Part shown: in pieces, positions 31,859 to 42,942 of the stretch
Position numbering within the stretch: position 1 is the first letter of the stretch
Layout of the letters: every line of letters starts with the position of its first letter
From: Rosa chinensis
Lineage: Eukaryota; Streptophyta; Magnoliopsida; Rosales; Rosaceae
Direction of reading: 5' to 3'
Length of the DNA stretch: 64,000 nt
Assembly (NCBI RefSeq): GCF_002994745.2
Contig: NC_037092.1
Coordinates: forward strand, 71,337,823 to 71,401,822
Notes under the pieces: generated by a model
The model's database searches: none
Told to the model about the DNA's origin: nothing
The model's input: the letters and a program-made list of their open reading frames with translations, nothing else
Made by a program: the position numbers and the translations under genes

Positions 31859-32440
31859 TGTTGGTGACGGAAAATTCCGTTGAAGAGTTTGACTCACCAA
31901 TGAATGCGGACTGGAGCGGAAGCTGACCTGGGAACAATCGAGAAGCTTCCCTCGAGCGTTGACCTGGAGTTTGACTGTCGGCTCGAGGAGAAGGGGGATA
32001 CCTGCAGAAAACCCTTCGATACCTAAGTCAGTACGTTTCTTAGTTGTGGAGTACAACAAGTTAGAATTCGATATCTTACCTGGTCAGTATGCCCCCTATT
32101 TATAGGTGAGGGAGAGCCTGCCCCTCAAGTCATGTTTAATATCGATAACTGTACTCATTATCGCCATAACTCCGCAGTATTGAATAACGCCATCACTTCG
32201 CGTTACTCAATAATGCCATCAATAACACCATCACTTCGCGTTATGGAATAACGTCATTGCTCCGCGTTTATTTCATAACGCCATTATGTCACATCATTAT
32301 GACCGCGCCTCCATAACGCCATCTTTATTGTGGCGTTAATAACGGTAATTGCCACCGCATCTACGATTGTCATTGTTTGCGTACTTATGGCGAGGGTCAA
32401 TGGTCATAATGGTGGGTCAAATTCGTCGATTACCCCCACA
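31859..32440 (-). mobile_element. Reverse-strand 3' LTR (type A) of the gypsy element
   Basis: A 582-bp LTR. On the reverse strand it starts TGTGGGGGTAATCGACG and ends CACCAACA. A polypurine-like tract (reverse complement of TGCCCCCGAAAT, 32442-32453) abuts the start, marking it as the 3' LTR of the reverse-strand element. A TATA-like CCTATAAATAGG is visible on the reverse strand near 32095-32106. Confidence 0.85.
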
Positions 32441-32874
32441 ATGCCCCCGAAATTTCCTCTTTGGATGTCTATCCTAAGAGAAAATTTCCTTGTGTTCATA
32501 CCGCTATGGTCATCTAAGCTTTCGCTTCAAACTCTGCCGTCGTGTATTCTCTAAATATTTGTAACTGAGCCTAGTTCAGGCCTATATATCCAGCAAGGGT
32601 CAACGCCTTGACTCTAGGACTAGCCCAAGTACAAAAAAACTGATTAGGCCCCAGGCCCATGCCTTCTTCTCGTTCTGACAAAAAATCCATGTCCATCATG
32701 AATTAATGCTTGGTCCAATTTAAGCTATTCTTGGTCTAACTCGAACCCGATTTGATGTTAACCAGACCTGGTTGTCCCCCATCTTTGTCGCGCATGATTC
32801 CGGCTTGATTTCCTAGAGTCCCACATAATCTTCCCAGAAATTCTCTTGGATTGCAGCCCTTATCGTTGTAATTT

Positions 32875-32884
32875 CCTATAAAGG
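32875..32884 (+). promoter_or_regulatory. TATA box of the antisense ORF inside the gypsy element
   Basis: CCTATAAAGG lies about 310 bp upstream of the forward ATG at 33191, between the 3' LTR and the antisense ORF, at a position suitable for driving it. Confidence 0.5.
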
Positions 32885-33190
32885 AGTCTCTGCTGCTGTT
32901 TTGCCTTATACCCACCTTGCGACGGCGCCGTGAACTTCACCATGACCTGAACGACGACCCTGATCCCCGCTTGCAGTCATCGCTCTCGGCCGTGATCTTC
33001 TTGCCTCGCCCTTCCAGTTCGCCGACGCCAATAGCAGCGCCACACTTAGAAGGCCAGCGACAGTAAGACGTTGCCCTGTTCCTTGTTCTATCTGGGCTTG
33101 ATTTCCCGGCGGCTGCATGAACTTTTTTTTTTTTTAACCCTCTGATCCTAACCTTGTCTTTGATGTTATGCAGGTCCTCCAACCACCCGC

Positions 33191-35291
33191 ATGGCTCGCA
33201 TTAAGTATATTAATATGACAAAGTCTAAGAAAAAGAGTCCGGAGCCAATCGATGAGCCTTTACCTTGGAAACCAACTGCTCAGGAGGTAGAGAAGTACGC
33301 CAAAGTGTATTCGGTCCCCAAGTTCGTCAAACTTTCTTTGATTCATATGGCGCCGACATCTATGCAGGCGAGAATATGCCTAGAGACGCCTTGCTACTGT
33401 CTCTTTCTCACCTGAGGTTCATCAGATTTCCGATTCACCCTGTCTTCCAACTTATGTGGGGGGTACTCGGCTTACACCCAATGCAACTTCACCCGAACGC
33501 TTATCTTTTCCTATCTTCTTTCTTGATCATGGGCTGGAGGTGGGGAGTTTCCTTGGGTCTGTCAGATTTTCTTCATATCTTCAATTATGTCAGAACAGGC
33601 AAGCTTCGTTACTTTAACTTTTCTCCCTTCCCAAAGATGAAGATGTTCGCAGGTGTGACGATCAGTCATCCAGGATGGAGGTCTAAAGCTTTGATGATCT
33701 CTGGTAAATGGCGGTCTCCAGAATTGGACCTCTTGCCTCCGCCTGCTTTTGCGGATGATCTTGGTAATTGCCCCGATTATAGTTCTGTTATACTCGACTC
33801 TTTCTTTTGCTCTCTCTTGCACTCACCCATATCTGATTTGCAGTAGCATAGCTTACAAACTTTCCCTGGCTAAGATTGAGCTTCCTTCTGGTCGAGCAGC
33901 ATGGTTGGAAAGTCACCTCGTTGGTGGCGATTGGTGTCCTTCGCAATTTGTGACAATCGAGAGTCTATTAGAGGCCGCATCTACTCGACCTCCAGCTCTT
34001 TTTGGCCATTACCGGGAACCCGTCGACGCTACACTTTCAGGGAAAGATTTGGTGCTCCGCATTGCTGAGATTGAGAGCCTCTTTTCAAGGTCTGAACGAT
34101 GTGAGTCTTTGTTTGCTAAATATGCGGAAGTTAAAAATGATTTTCGCGCCATCATCCCTTGCCCGGACACCACTGTCGTTGAGGGAGTTGGTGTGGAAGG
34201 AAGCTTGGAAGAGGAAGAAGAATTCGAGGCTGACACAATAGAAGAAGGGCTTTCGTTGCATGTAGTGAGAGAACTTTCGCAAACGGTTCCTCCCCCTCGA
34301 AAGTGCAGAAAACGTAAAGCTGGAAATTTTGTTAACGTTTCTGGACCGTCCCATTCTCCCTTGGAAGGGTTGGCACAAGATACCTTGTTGTGCCTTCCTG
34401 CACGTAGTGATTCATCTTTTATGCAGCCTTCATCGGAAGCAACCCCTAATCCAGCATTGCAAAACATCATTTTGCCGCATGCTGACCCTCCTGCTTCGAG
34501 TTCTCCCTCCAAGATTCTAGAATTTAGCTTTAAAAAACGCGACAACTCCTACGTTCAGGTAGAAGAACCCTTACTTTCTAATGGACCAGCTACGGTGACA
34601 GTGGCTGCCACCTTTTCATCATTGGGGCCTGTTCCAAGGTCGTTCCCCAAAAGTCCTATGGACTTTTATAATGATTTCTGTGCCTCTCAGCTTGACGTGA
34701 GTATGTCTTGTTTTTCTCTCTTTTTTGTTTCCTTGTAATATTTTTCTCGGTGTCTTCTACTCTTATTTTTGGCATTTCTTTCCTTTTATGTAGGCTCTCA
34801 TGGTGTCTCACCAGTTCTTGCGTAGTCTTGACAGTCTTCATTTGAAACAGCAGCAAAAGTTGGAAGACGCCGACTCTCGATTAAAGGAAAAAGACTGCCA
34901 ACTGCTAGCCAAGGAACATGAACTTGAAGAGAAATCCCAAATGATGGCGGAGCTAGGTCTTATCGTTAAAGAGAAAAATTGTCATATAGCACAACTGCAA
35001 GCTGATCTGGCCTTGGTGACGCAAAGCAAGGATGAGGAATACAAGAAAGGAGTTGCTCAGATACAGCGAGTTTCTGCCAAGAATTTTCGGCTTGGTTGGA
35101 ACCAAGCCTTGACTAAGGAGGAGGATAGGTGTTATCCAGGTCCTGACGAGTTCGACCGATACTATGGGTTTACTCCAAGTTGCTATTCTCCTATTCGGGG
35201 TATGACTCCGGGCGATATCCCATCGCCGGCATCTAGCACCAGTGAGCTCCATGGCGTCAAGGATGGTGAAGTATTGTCTACTCCTCAATAG
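33191..35291 (+). pseudogene. Multi-exon antisense ORF, 'putative gypsy type transposon' (Transposase_28-like) protein
   Basis: Forward-strand gene lying antisense to the gypsy element, between its integrase and 3' LTR. It starts at 33191 (MARIKYINM) after a probable leader intron ending in ATGCAG at 33174. Exon 1 covers the conserved Transposase_28-like region (FPIHPVFQLMWGVLGLHPMQ, HPNAYLFLSSFL, LSDFLHIFNYV). A one-base frame change near 33320 breaks it. Intron 1 is about 33764-33843 and its exon frames do not join cleanly. Exon 2 (33844-34696) carries an acidic tract and a KKRK-type basic patch (PRKCRKRKAG). Intron 2 (34697-34793, phase 0) is clean. Exon 3 (34794-35291) is a coiled coil (QQQKLEDADSRLKEKDCQ) and an acidic tail. 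Antisense extra ORFs at this position are known in Tat-lineage elements; the function is unknown. Confidence 0.75.
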
Positions 35292-36160
35292 ATCAGATCA
35301 TAAATAGAAAATGTAGTCATCTTTAGTGACTAGGTTTACTTTCCTTGCTTTTTCCATCTTCTTCTGCCTTGTTAGTGGTTTTATTGACATTCTGTAATGC
35401 ATTAAATATGAGAATTTTTGTTTTTGATACCCCTTTGTGTTTACCCCTTTTACCGATTGAATCCTCCTTTCTTCAAATGCTTCACCCTTAGCGCGTACGC
35501 TGCGAATTGCAGTGTGGTCTTCTCTCTCTTCTTATGGAGATTCCACGGAGATATCATGACCGCTAACTGGTCTTGTTGTCATATAATTTTAATGGAAAGG
35601 ATGCCTCCATCAGCGCATGATCCCGGGCTTCATGGCCTTCATCTGGTGCCTTAATGCAAATATCGCAATCTTGAATGCTACGATTTGGCATCATTTAATG
35701 CAGTTCTCACGATTTTGATTCGCCATCAATTTTGAATCCTACCCTTTCTCATCCCTTCTTTTGGTATAAATTGCTATTTGTATATCTCTCGGGTTCCGAG
35801 CTGCTTTCACTTTGCCTCACTTCTGTAACTTCCTCTTCTTTTGACCCTTTGCATCATAGACCCTGGGTGCCCCCCTGTAGGTCGCGGCAAGCAAATCGTT
35901 GCTACTAATGACCGTTCTCCTGATTGCCGGTCACCTACTCCCATTACAATTCCGTCCTACAGTTCTTCTAATAGGTTCTTTCTTTTTTCTTTTCCTTTTG
36001 GATTTTTCCTTTGGTTGGTTGGTCCTGACTGATGGTTTTCTTTTTCCCAAGTCTGACTCACGTGCTGGTGAATTTCTTTTCGAAGGTAACGCTCTTCAGA
36101 GTTCCAAGGGTGTAGCGGATCATACCAACGACATTGAGACCTATGCACCTTTTGGCTTGA
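35292..36160 (+). other. Non-coding spacer after the antisense ORF
   Basis: No convincing coding sequence. The stretch 35850-35980 has a codon-like look in one frame (CPPVGRGKQIVATNDRSPDC) and may be an exon remnant. A pyrimidine-rich run follows at 35970-36020. Confidence 0.4.
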
Positions 36161-36561
36161 GGTTTGGCATTGGCACGAGTCGTTCTCGCTGACGTAGTTT
36201 GAGCTCCGATAGGGTCAAAACTCCTGAGTCGTGCCGCCTTAGAGCGCTCCTGGAGGAGGATTTTGTCTTGTAAGACTAGCTCGATCATGCTATGTCGGAG
36301 ATATATAGCTTGAAAGCAGAAGTTCGGGAGCTGTCAGTAGAGGTTAAGCGCTCAAGAGATCATGCTGAAAGTCTAAAGTTGGAACTTCGTGAGTGCTATC
36401 ATCGGGAAAGGTTCCTCGACGAAGTTCGTGGTCAAAGCCTCGATGACGGTTACTGTGATGCAGTCATTGAGTACCGCCAGAGGATGATACTGAACTTCCC
36501 CGGTATAGACACATCTCTACTGCCATATTACGTCGGTCCCGACGGTGCTCCATGGCCATGA
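36161..36561 (+). pseudogene. Second antisense coiled-coil ORF remnant
   Basis: The intact part runs from the ATG at 36292 to 36561 (89 codons: MSEIYSLKAEVRELSVEVKR and on), a predicted coiled coil with an acidic end (YVGPDGAPWP). Upstream frames (VKTPESCRLRALLEEDFVL near 36215-36270) continue the same kind of sequence but are separated by stops. It resembles the tail of the Transposase_28-type proteins just upstream, so it may be a second, decayed copy or an extra exon. No catalytic motif. Confidence 0.5.
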
Positions 36562-36859
36562 AACTGTCCCACTACCCATGCCAGCTGCTTCACTCCATCT
36601 TTTCCTTTGGTACTTATGTAATAATAGCCTCATGCTAGAGGCTCGCCGTTTCCGTTTACTTTTCATTGCTGTTTTGTTTTTTGTTTAGTCACCGAGAGCC
36701 TTCCTCGCTGAGGATATCCTTTCATTGGTAGTCCCTTTTCTCCCTTATTGCCCCTTTGTTTTTCTTTTTGGCTGTACACTTGGGCACACAAAATGAAAAA
36801 TAATTGTGCTGCATGCATGGTATCAAACATCAACTCAAGAGATTTGGGAAGGAAGAGAG

Positions 36860-37222
36860 CAATCAGCCACCGACCACTGGTCTGGATAAATACATGTGTT
36901 CCTACACGTAGTTTCCCCCGTATTCGCAAATGGAGGGCACGTAAGCTTACTGGTCACCGGCTCGTGTAACTGTTGCAGCCATTGGCTTTACCCCCTACGG
37001 CCACAGGCCATATCGATGTATCTGGGCCTCCGGCCATATATACATACTTGTTGTGGCCACTGGCCGCAACGCAAAATCTAGGCCACGGGCCTTGTACATT
37101 ATGGTGGCCGCCGACCATGCCATAATGAGGCCTCCGGTCTTCTACACACTATTCAGCCACCGGCCATATACATAACACGCATACAATTCAATAATGAAAG
37201 AAAGTGCCTCTTTATTGATTCT
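36860..37222. repeat. Cluster of GGCC-N3-GGCC type palindromes
   Basis: At least ten copies of GGCCACNGGCC-like interrupted palindromes (for example GGCCACAGGCC about 37000, GGCCACTGGCC about 37057, GGCCACGGGCC about 37080, GCCACCGGCC about 37154) occur at 20-50 base spacing in otherwise AT-rich DNA. The same GGCCGGTGGCC motif recurs in the short internal regions at 58398-58440 and 60185-60230. Non-coding. Confidence 0.7.
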
Positions 37223-37329
37223 GGCCACGGCCCAAAATACACTTTGCTTGCACGGAAAGAAGAAGACAGGAAAAACTAGAACTAGAATATAAAGCATCTT
37301 CCTAAGTTACCTGGGCTGTTGCCCTTATT

Positions 37330-38560
37330 TGCACGTCATCTCACTGATAATATTTTTTCAAGTAAATCGCGTTCCATGGTCTAGGGAGGTCGCGTCCCGT
37401 CGCCTTGCTACAGAGTCGATATGCTCCCTTACTGTAAACCTCGATAACTTCGTACGGCCCTTCCCAGACCGGTTTGAATTTCCTAGCGCCATGATCTTTG
37501 ATGTCTTCCAAGACCCTCTTTAGGATGAGGTCACCTACCTTAAACGTGCGTGGTCGGACCCTTTGTTGAAGTACTTTGCTACTTGACTTTGGTAGTTGGC
37601 AAGATGAATCGCTGCGGTTTCCCGTTTCTCTTCGAGGAGATCTAAATGCCTTGTGATCTGCTCCTCATTGTTTCCCTGTTCCACTGTGATATTCCGGAGC
37701 GTTGGCAAGATAACCTCGGTGGGGATGACAGCTTCCATGCCATACGTCAGGGCGTAGGGGCTCTCATTGGTAGGCTTCTTGCGGGTGGTTCGATACGCCC
37801 AGAGGACGTGCTGTAATTCTTATCTCCACTTTCCTCTCTTCCGTTCTAATTGGCGTTTGACGCCGTTGAAGATTGTTCGGTTTGTTATCTCGGCTTGTCC
37901 ATTGCCTTGCTGTAACTCCTCGACCAGAAACGTAAAATGATCCCATACTTATCACAAAAGGCTTTAAATTTCCTATTGTTGAATTGTGTCTCATTATCGC
38001 ATACGATATAACTTGGGATGCCGAATCGACAAATGATGTTTTTCCACATGAATGCTGTGACGTTTTCCCCGGTGATAGCGACGTAGGATTCTGCTTCCAC
38101 CCACTTTATGTGATAATTTGTGGCCAGCAACGCATATTTGTAATCGCCAGGCGCTGTTGGTAGCGGGCCAACTATATCCATGCCACATCTAGCAAAAGGC
38201 CATGGACCGGTTACTGCGTGAAGTTCTTCTGCTGGTGAGTGGTTTATCGGCGCATGTTTTTGGCAATTTTTGCATGTCTTGGCATATTGGTCTGCTTCAC
38301 GCGAGAGGTACGGCCAGTAGTATCCTTGGGATAATATCTTATGTGTAAGGCTTCTGCCTCCAGCGTGCGCTCCACATGACCCTTCGTGGACTTCCTCTAA
38401 GACGAGTCTGGCTTGAGAAGGTCCTAAACACCTAAGGTGGGGTCCAGAAAACGAGTGCCGAAAAAGTTCTTCTTCGATGATGAAGTATCTCGTGGCTTGC
38501 ATCCGGAGCTTCCGTGCCTTAGTGGGGTCTTGACTTGGATACACATTTACGCAAGCGTAC
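37330..38560 (-). pseudogene. Gypsy integrase (Tat lineage), broken
   Basis: Reverse-strand integrase. The N-terminal HHCC zinc-binding region (HEGSCGAHAGGRSL, then CKNCQ) lies near 38390-38265. The core has GMDIVGPL (about 38180), VCDNETQF (about 38000) and the glutamate-bearing NGQAEITN near 37900, reached only after a frame change. The C-terminal part (PYALTYGMEAVIPTE, then LANYQSQVAKYFNK and WEGPYEV) continues to about 37330 in shifted frames. Integrase would join cDNA ends to target DNA. At least two frame breaks and a stop near 37825 make it inactive. The fold order is complete, so the element was once autonomous. Confidence 0.9.
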
Positions 38561-40330
38561 GTATCATTGTTAAGATAGGGAAATATTATGCCCAAAGTTT
38601 ATCGTACCACGGGGATTAGTGGCTAACCTACAATCCTTCGGTGGTCGGAACTAAAGTCACTATGCAAATAAAGGAAATAAAAAAAATAAAATAAAATAAA
38701 ACTAATCTAAGGCACCAAGCCTTAGCAATGCTCGGCTTTGATTTTCACCAAAGCTTAATCAAAACTAAGAGCCTAGTGGTGGATATGCACAAATGAGTGG
38801 AATAGTTCAACGTTTGTGAGTTGATTCTAACATAACAAAAAGTAATGAAATGTAAAGCAACTAATAAAAATGAAAAGAAATTAATAAAAGTGTAAACAAT
38901 ATAAATGGGAATGTCGGGTGCTAGGGAGGATCCTTCACCAAATCTCATGTGTCGGAAGCTAATCTAATGTAGATGCATATTTCCTATTTTGGCGGTGGTC
39001 GTATCCAAGACGGTTCAAGGCTCAAGGACCCAAATTCCCTTTCATGGTATTCCTACTCCGGTTCAAGGGCCGTAGGAACTCACTTGGCATGAATTAGAGC
39101 CGGTTCAAGGGTCACTAATTCACATCAAGAGGTGTAGAGATCGAGGAATTAGACTACTAAGCGACCCGCCCGCGCAATCACGCAACGGGTGTAAATCACC
39201 ATGCTTATAACCCCTCGAATACGAAATTGAAGGTTTCTAGCTTAGGAATTAGAGGGGATCAAGCCCCTAACTCCATCCTAGACATGCTCAAAATACACAC
39301 CCTAGAGTTGACTAGGCTCCTAGACATGCATTTTAACCCAACAAAAATAGATATAAGCATCCATCATATGAAAATTGCATCATTACATTAAATTAAACAT
39401 CTTTTACACAAAATTTGGGTTAGGGACACAACCTTAACCCCCAACAAGAAAATTACTCACAACTCATAATTATGAACATCAAAGATACAAAATTCAAAGG
39501 AAAAAGAGTAGAGAAGTGTAGGAGAAAACAAGAATAATCACAAATAGCTAAAAAGCTAGCATGACTAGTCTTGAATTACAACTCCCACATTTACCCCAAG
39601 TCTTGAATCTTGTAGAAGTAGAGGCCTTTGATGAATCCTTGAAGATTTAGTGAGTAATTATATAATTCTCTAAAATAAAACTAACAAAAATCTGGAAAAT
39701 AGAGAATGAGGAGAGGAGAGAAAGCAGCCCAAAGGGGCTGCCTCTGTTTGGTGCGGCTCCTGTTGTTGTGTGTCTTCAGAGGAAGAGATAGGGATTAATA
39801 TATATATATGGCTGGCTGTTCATGCAGGAAGAGTGAAGGATGGAATGGGCTGCCACGTGGCAGCATGCTAGTGGCCAAAGAGAAAACAATGAGGTGATGG
39901 TGGGTGAGCAGCACGTGCAGTGCGTTTTGGTAGTAAAAAAAGAGAAAGAAATGTTGTTCCTCCTTGAATGATTAAACCCAAATGTTTAATTGTATTGCTG
40001 CCACGTGTCAAAAGGATAGTTAAGCAATAGGTGATTAACCCATCCTTCCTTGCACATGCTGCACGTTTTGTTTTGTGCTTAATTAACCAATTAAGCATAA
40101 TTGCATTAAATAATTAACTTAATTGCTCAATTAAGATTTCCACAATTTCGTCTTTTTGCTAAAAACTCCAAATTGCTCCATTTAGCGTCATTTTCTCATA
40201 ATTTCCGTAATTCCGCTTATTTTCTGCAAAGTAAATAAAAATAGATTAATTATATAATAATTAACTTAAGGATTAGTTGATTTCTAGTGCTTTAGATACA
40301 ATTACAAGCATAGAAATGCGTGTAATCAGG
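38545..40330. mobile_element. Unclassified insertion between RNase H and integrase
   Basis: The pol reading frame is interrupted between LEFGIQLEDL (about 40345, reverse) and QDPTKARKLRMQ (about 38520, reverse). The 1.8 kb between has no coding domain, is AT-rich at the right, and carries a conserved-looking block CACGGGGATTAGTGGC (38610-38625) and a repeated GGTTCAAGG motif (39012, 39060, 39101). GGTCTTN4-7TGGAT occurs on both flanks and may be a decayed target or template duplication. No LTR or clear terminal inverted repeat found. Confidence 0.5.
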
Positions 40331-40419
40331 TCTTCTAGCTGGATTCCAAATTCGAGGTAATTGACGATCCTTCCTCGCCAGTCATTTGGTATTGATTCAA
40401 TGGCCATAACTTGTCGTCA

Positions 40420-41193
40420 GGGCCCATTCCCGTCGATACTAGGGACTTCAAGAACTTCAATTTTGACTAGATTAATGGCTTCTATGCAGCCTGACGCCAC
40501 TTTAGCTAATTCGTCCTCGCGGGAGTTCTTCTCACGCTGCACTTTCACCAACGACAACTGCTCAAACCCCCGCATCAACTCTCGCACCAAATCACGATAC
40601 TTGGTCATCCGCTCATCTTTAGCTATGTATTCTTTGTGAGAGAATCTGATGACTAGTTGGGAGTCTGAGTATACTTGTAATCATTGGATGTGCAGTTTCT
40701 TAGCAATGTTTAAGCCGGTGACTAACGGTTCGTACTCTGCCACATTGTTTGATGCCGGGAAGGCGAGATGTACGACACACTCAATCTGAAGATTCTCAAA
40801 ACATTGGAGGACAATGCCGGCTCCCGCGTTGGAGAAATTCGATGCGCCGTCTACATGCATTTCCCACGTAGGGTCTCTCCACTCAGTTTCAGCGATGTTC
40901 GTGGAGAAATGACATTCGACCAAGAAATCAGCGAGTGTTTGCCCTTTGAGCGCCGATCTTGGTTTGTATGTGATATCTAATTCGCTCAGCTCAATGGCCC
41001 ACTTGGTCATTCTTCCAGAGGAATCGGGCTTCGCGAGGATGGCACGGATCGGCAAATTCGTATATACCGTCATTGCATGTCCCTCAAAGTAGTGTCTGAA
41101 TTTACGTTTAGCAGTGACTAAGGCGAGTATGACTTTCTCGGAAGGCGAATATCGTGTTTCTGCGTCGAGCAAACTACGACTCGTAAACGCCAC
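40420..41193 (-). pseudogene. Dual RNase H region (degenerate RH plus archaeal-type aRH), Tat lineage
   Basis: The reverse strand first shows the C-terminal part of the RT-linked RNase H (FTSRSLLDAETRYSPSEK, KFRHYFEGHAM, TYKPRSALKGQTLADFL). A second RNase H follows, starting WEMHVDGASN at about 40860, with NNVAEYEPL, VYSDSQLVIRFS (after a stop near 40684) and NSREDELAKVAS near 40520. These carry the D-E-D-D residues. A second, archaeal-type RNase H after the first is the diagnostic feature of Tat-lineage Ty3/gypsy elements. The first RNase H lacks its catalytic Asp (LYLAIS in its place), as known for this lineage. Stops at about 41201 and 40684 interrupt it. Confidence 0.88.
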
Positions 41194-41202
41194 AGCCTCC
41201 TG

Positions 41203-42936
41203 TCAATGTGCTTCCTCTCTAAATAGTGCCGCACTGGTGGCAATATTGGAAATTGCCAAGTAAAGACACAAAAGTTCCCTTTCACGTGGGACAGATAAGA
41301 ACTGCTTGCTAGACAAGTACCTCTTTAAACTGGTGAGGGCTGTTGACTGCTCAGGCCCCCAAAAGTCAGCTCGTTTATTCTTCAGTGCCTGAAAGAATGG
41401 TTTGGACCTATCAGTCAACCTGGAGATGAAGCCACCAAGTGCGACAACTCGGCCTGTCAGCACTTGTATGTCTTTTTTAGTTTGAGGGTCCCGCATTTGC
41501 AAAATGGCTTCTACTTTTCCTGGATTTGGTTCAATGCCCCTCTTGCTCACGATATGACCCAAAAACTGCCCAGAAGATACGCCGAATGCACATATGGCAG
41601 GATTGAGTTTCATTCCATACCTTCTCAATATTGCAAACACTTCCCTCAGATCTTCGATGTGGTTTCGTCGATGTTTACTTTTGTTGATGTTCAAGTCTGG
41701 CGGTAGCCGATGCCTTGCTCAACGCAGGTCCGGTGGGCGGACCGCTACTCCTAGGATTAGATGATTCCTGTTTGCTGCAACACGATAGACAGGGCGTCAG
41801 AGGGAGACCGCGTTGGGCGGTCTTCACTGCTCCGATGCCTAAGTCAGTAACTGTATACGGGCAACATAACAATAAATGAGTAGTAATTGCGTAATTAATG
41901 AGGAGAGAGGAGAGAACCTTTTATAGTTGAGGAAGAGGTTGATCTTCTTCTTGTTTCCGATGTGGGACTGATGTGCTTCGATTCCCAGCGTCTGGAGCTT
42001 CTGATGCCATCTTGATGCGGCGAGTGGCGGCGCGTTAGCGGTGATCTGGGGGTAGTCCGGGGCTTAAGCGGTAGCCTGTCTGGCCGTGCCTTCGCATGTC
42101 ATCCCCTTGGTGGGAGTTGGTACCTCTGGCGGTACAATGAGCGTGGCTCATTATAGCTAATTATGCTCGTTCTGGCACATGTAGGTACAACTTTTGACCA
42201 CCATATCATTAATGTACACTTCCATAGTCTTCCCAATCTGATCTTTGAACATCCGGTTGACGAGCCGCTGATAGGTTGCGCCGACATTTGTGAGCCCAAA
42301 CGGCATGACAGTATAACAGTTGAGGTCGCGTTCTAAGATAAAGGCGGTTTTTTCTTGATCTTCCGGAGCCATTGGTATTTGATTATAACCAGAGTATGCA
42401 TCAAGGAAAGAGAGGCGTTCATACCCGGCGGTAGCGTCCACTAACTGATCAATCTTCAGAAGCGGGTAAGCATCTTTTGGGCAAGCTTTGTTGAGATTGG
42501 TATAATCCACGCATACCCGCCACTTCCCATTTTTCTTGGGTACGACAACGACGTTGGAGATCCAGGAGGGACACCACACCTCCCGGATAAAGCCCACCTG
42601 TAGGAGGCGATCAATTTCTTCGCTGATGATATGATTTCTCTCAGGGGTGAATCTACGCTGTAGTTGGTGGTGAGGTGGGAAACGCGGATCAAGGTTCAAC
42701 TTGTGGCATGCCACTGTGGGGTCAATTCCAGGCATGTCCTTGTGTGACCATGCAAATACATCCTGATTTTCTTTGAGGAATTGAATTAACTCGAGGCGTT
42801 CTTCCTCTGTTAGGAGGGTTCCTACCAAAACTTTCCTTTCCCTTGAAGGGTCGAGAGCTTCTTCACTAAGGGGTTCAGTGGTCGTTGGCTCTGGTTTGGA
42901 TTCGGGTTCTTCTTCTTCTTCTGGTAGGCCCTCCAT
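41203..42936 (-). pseudogene. Gypsy reverse transcriptase (split by a solo LTR)
   Basis: Reverse-strand RT. The first part (42936-42195) has an acidic linker, FAWSHKDMPGIDP, then VVVPKKNGKWRVCVDYTNLN, FLDAYSGYNQI and MPFGLTNVGATYQRLV. The catalytic YxDD is YIND here, so the first aspartate is replaced by Asn. A solo LTR (41682-42189) interrupts between VVKS and KHRRNHIEDLREVF. The second part (41676-41203) continues through GQFLGHIVSKRGIE, the QVLTGRVVALGGFISR segment and LYLAISNIATSAALFREE. The domain order and dual RNase H downstream fit Tat/Retand-type elements. RT copies element RNA to DNA; this copy is inactive. Confidence 0.9.
41682..42189 (-). mobile_element. Solo LTR inserted in RT, TSD ACTTT
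   Basis: A 508-bp segment starting TGTTGATG and ending GGTACA on the forward strand (reverse strand TGTACC...CAACA). It is flanked by ACTTT at 41677-41681 and 42190-42194. On the reverse strand a TATAAAAGG box near 41920 and a GACTTAGGCATCGGAG block resemble gypsy LTRs, so it is probably a gypsy solo LTR in the same orientation as its host element. No internal region remains, the usual outcome of LTR-LTR recombination. Confidence 0.82.
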
Positions 42937-42942
42937 TAATTG

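Noticed and set aside
36940..37220. Possible CRISPR-like spaced repeat
   Set aside because: The GGCC palindromes are short and irregularly spaced, and this is plant DNA; they are interrupted palindromes in a retrotransposon.
40361..40980. Forward ORFs over the RNase H region
   Set aside because: The opposite strand encodes the D-E-D-D RNase H, so these are antisense shadows.
41698..42179. Alternative solo LTR boundaries TGGCGG...GGCACA
   Set aside because: Ends look like TG/CA but lack matching flanks; the wider boundaries 41682-42189 have a perfect ACTTT duplication and restore RT continuity.
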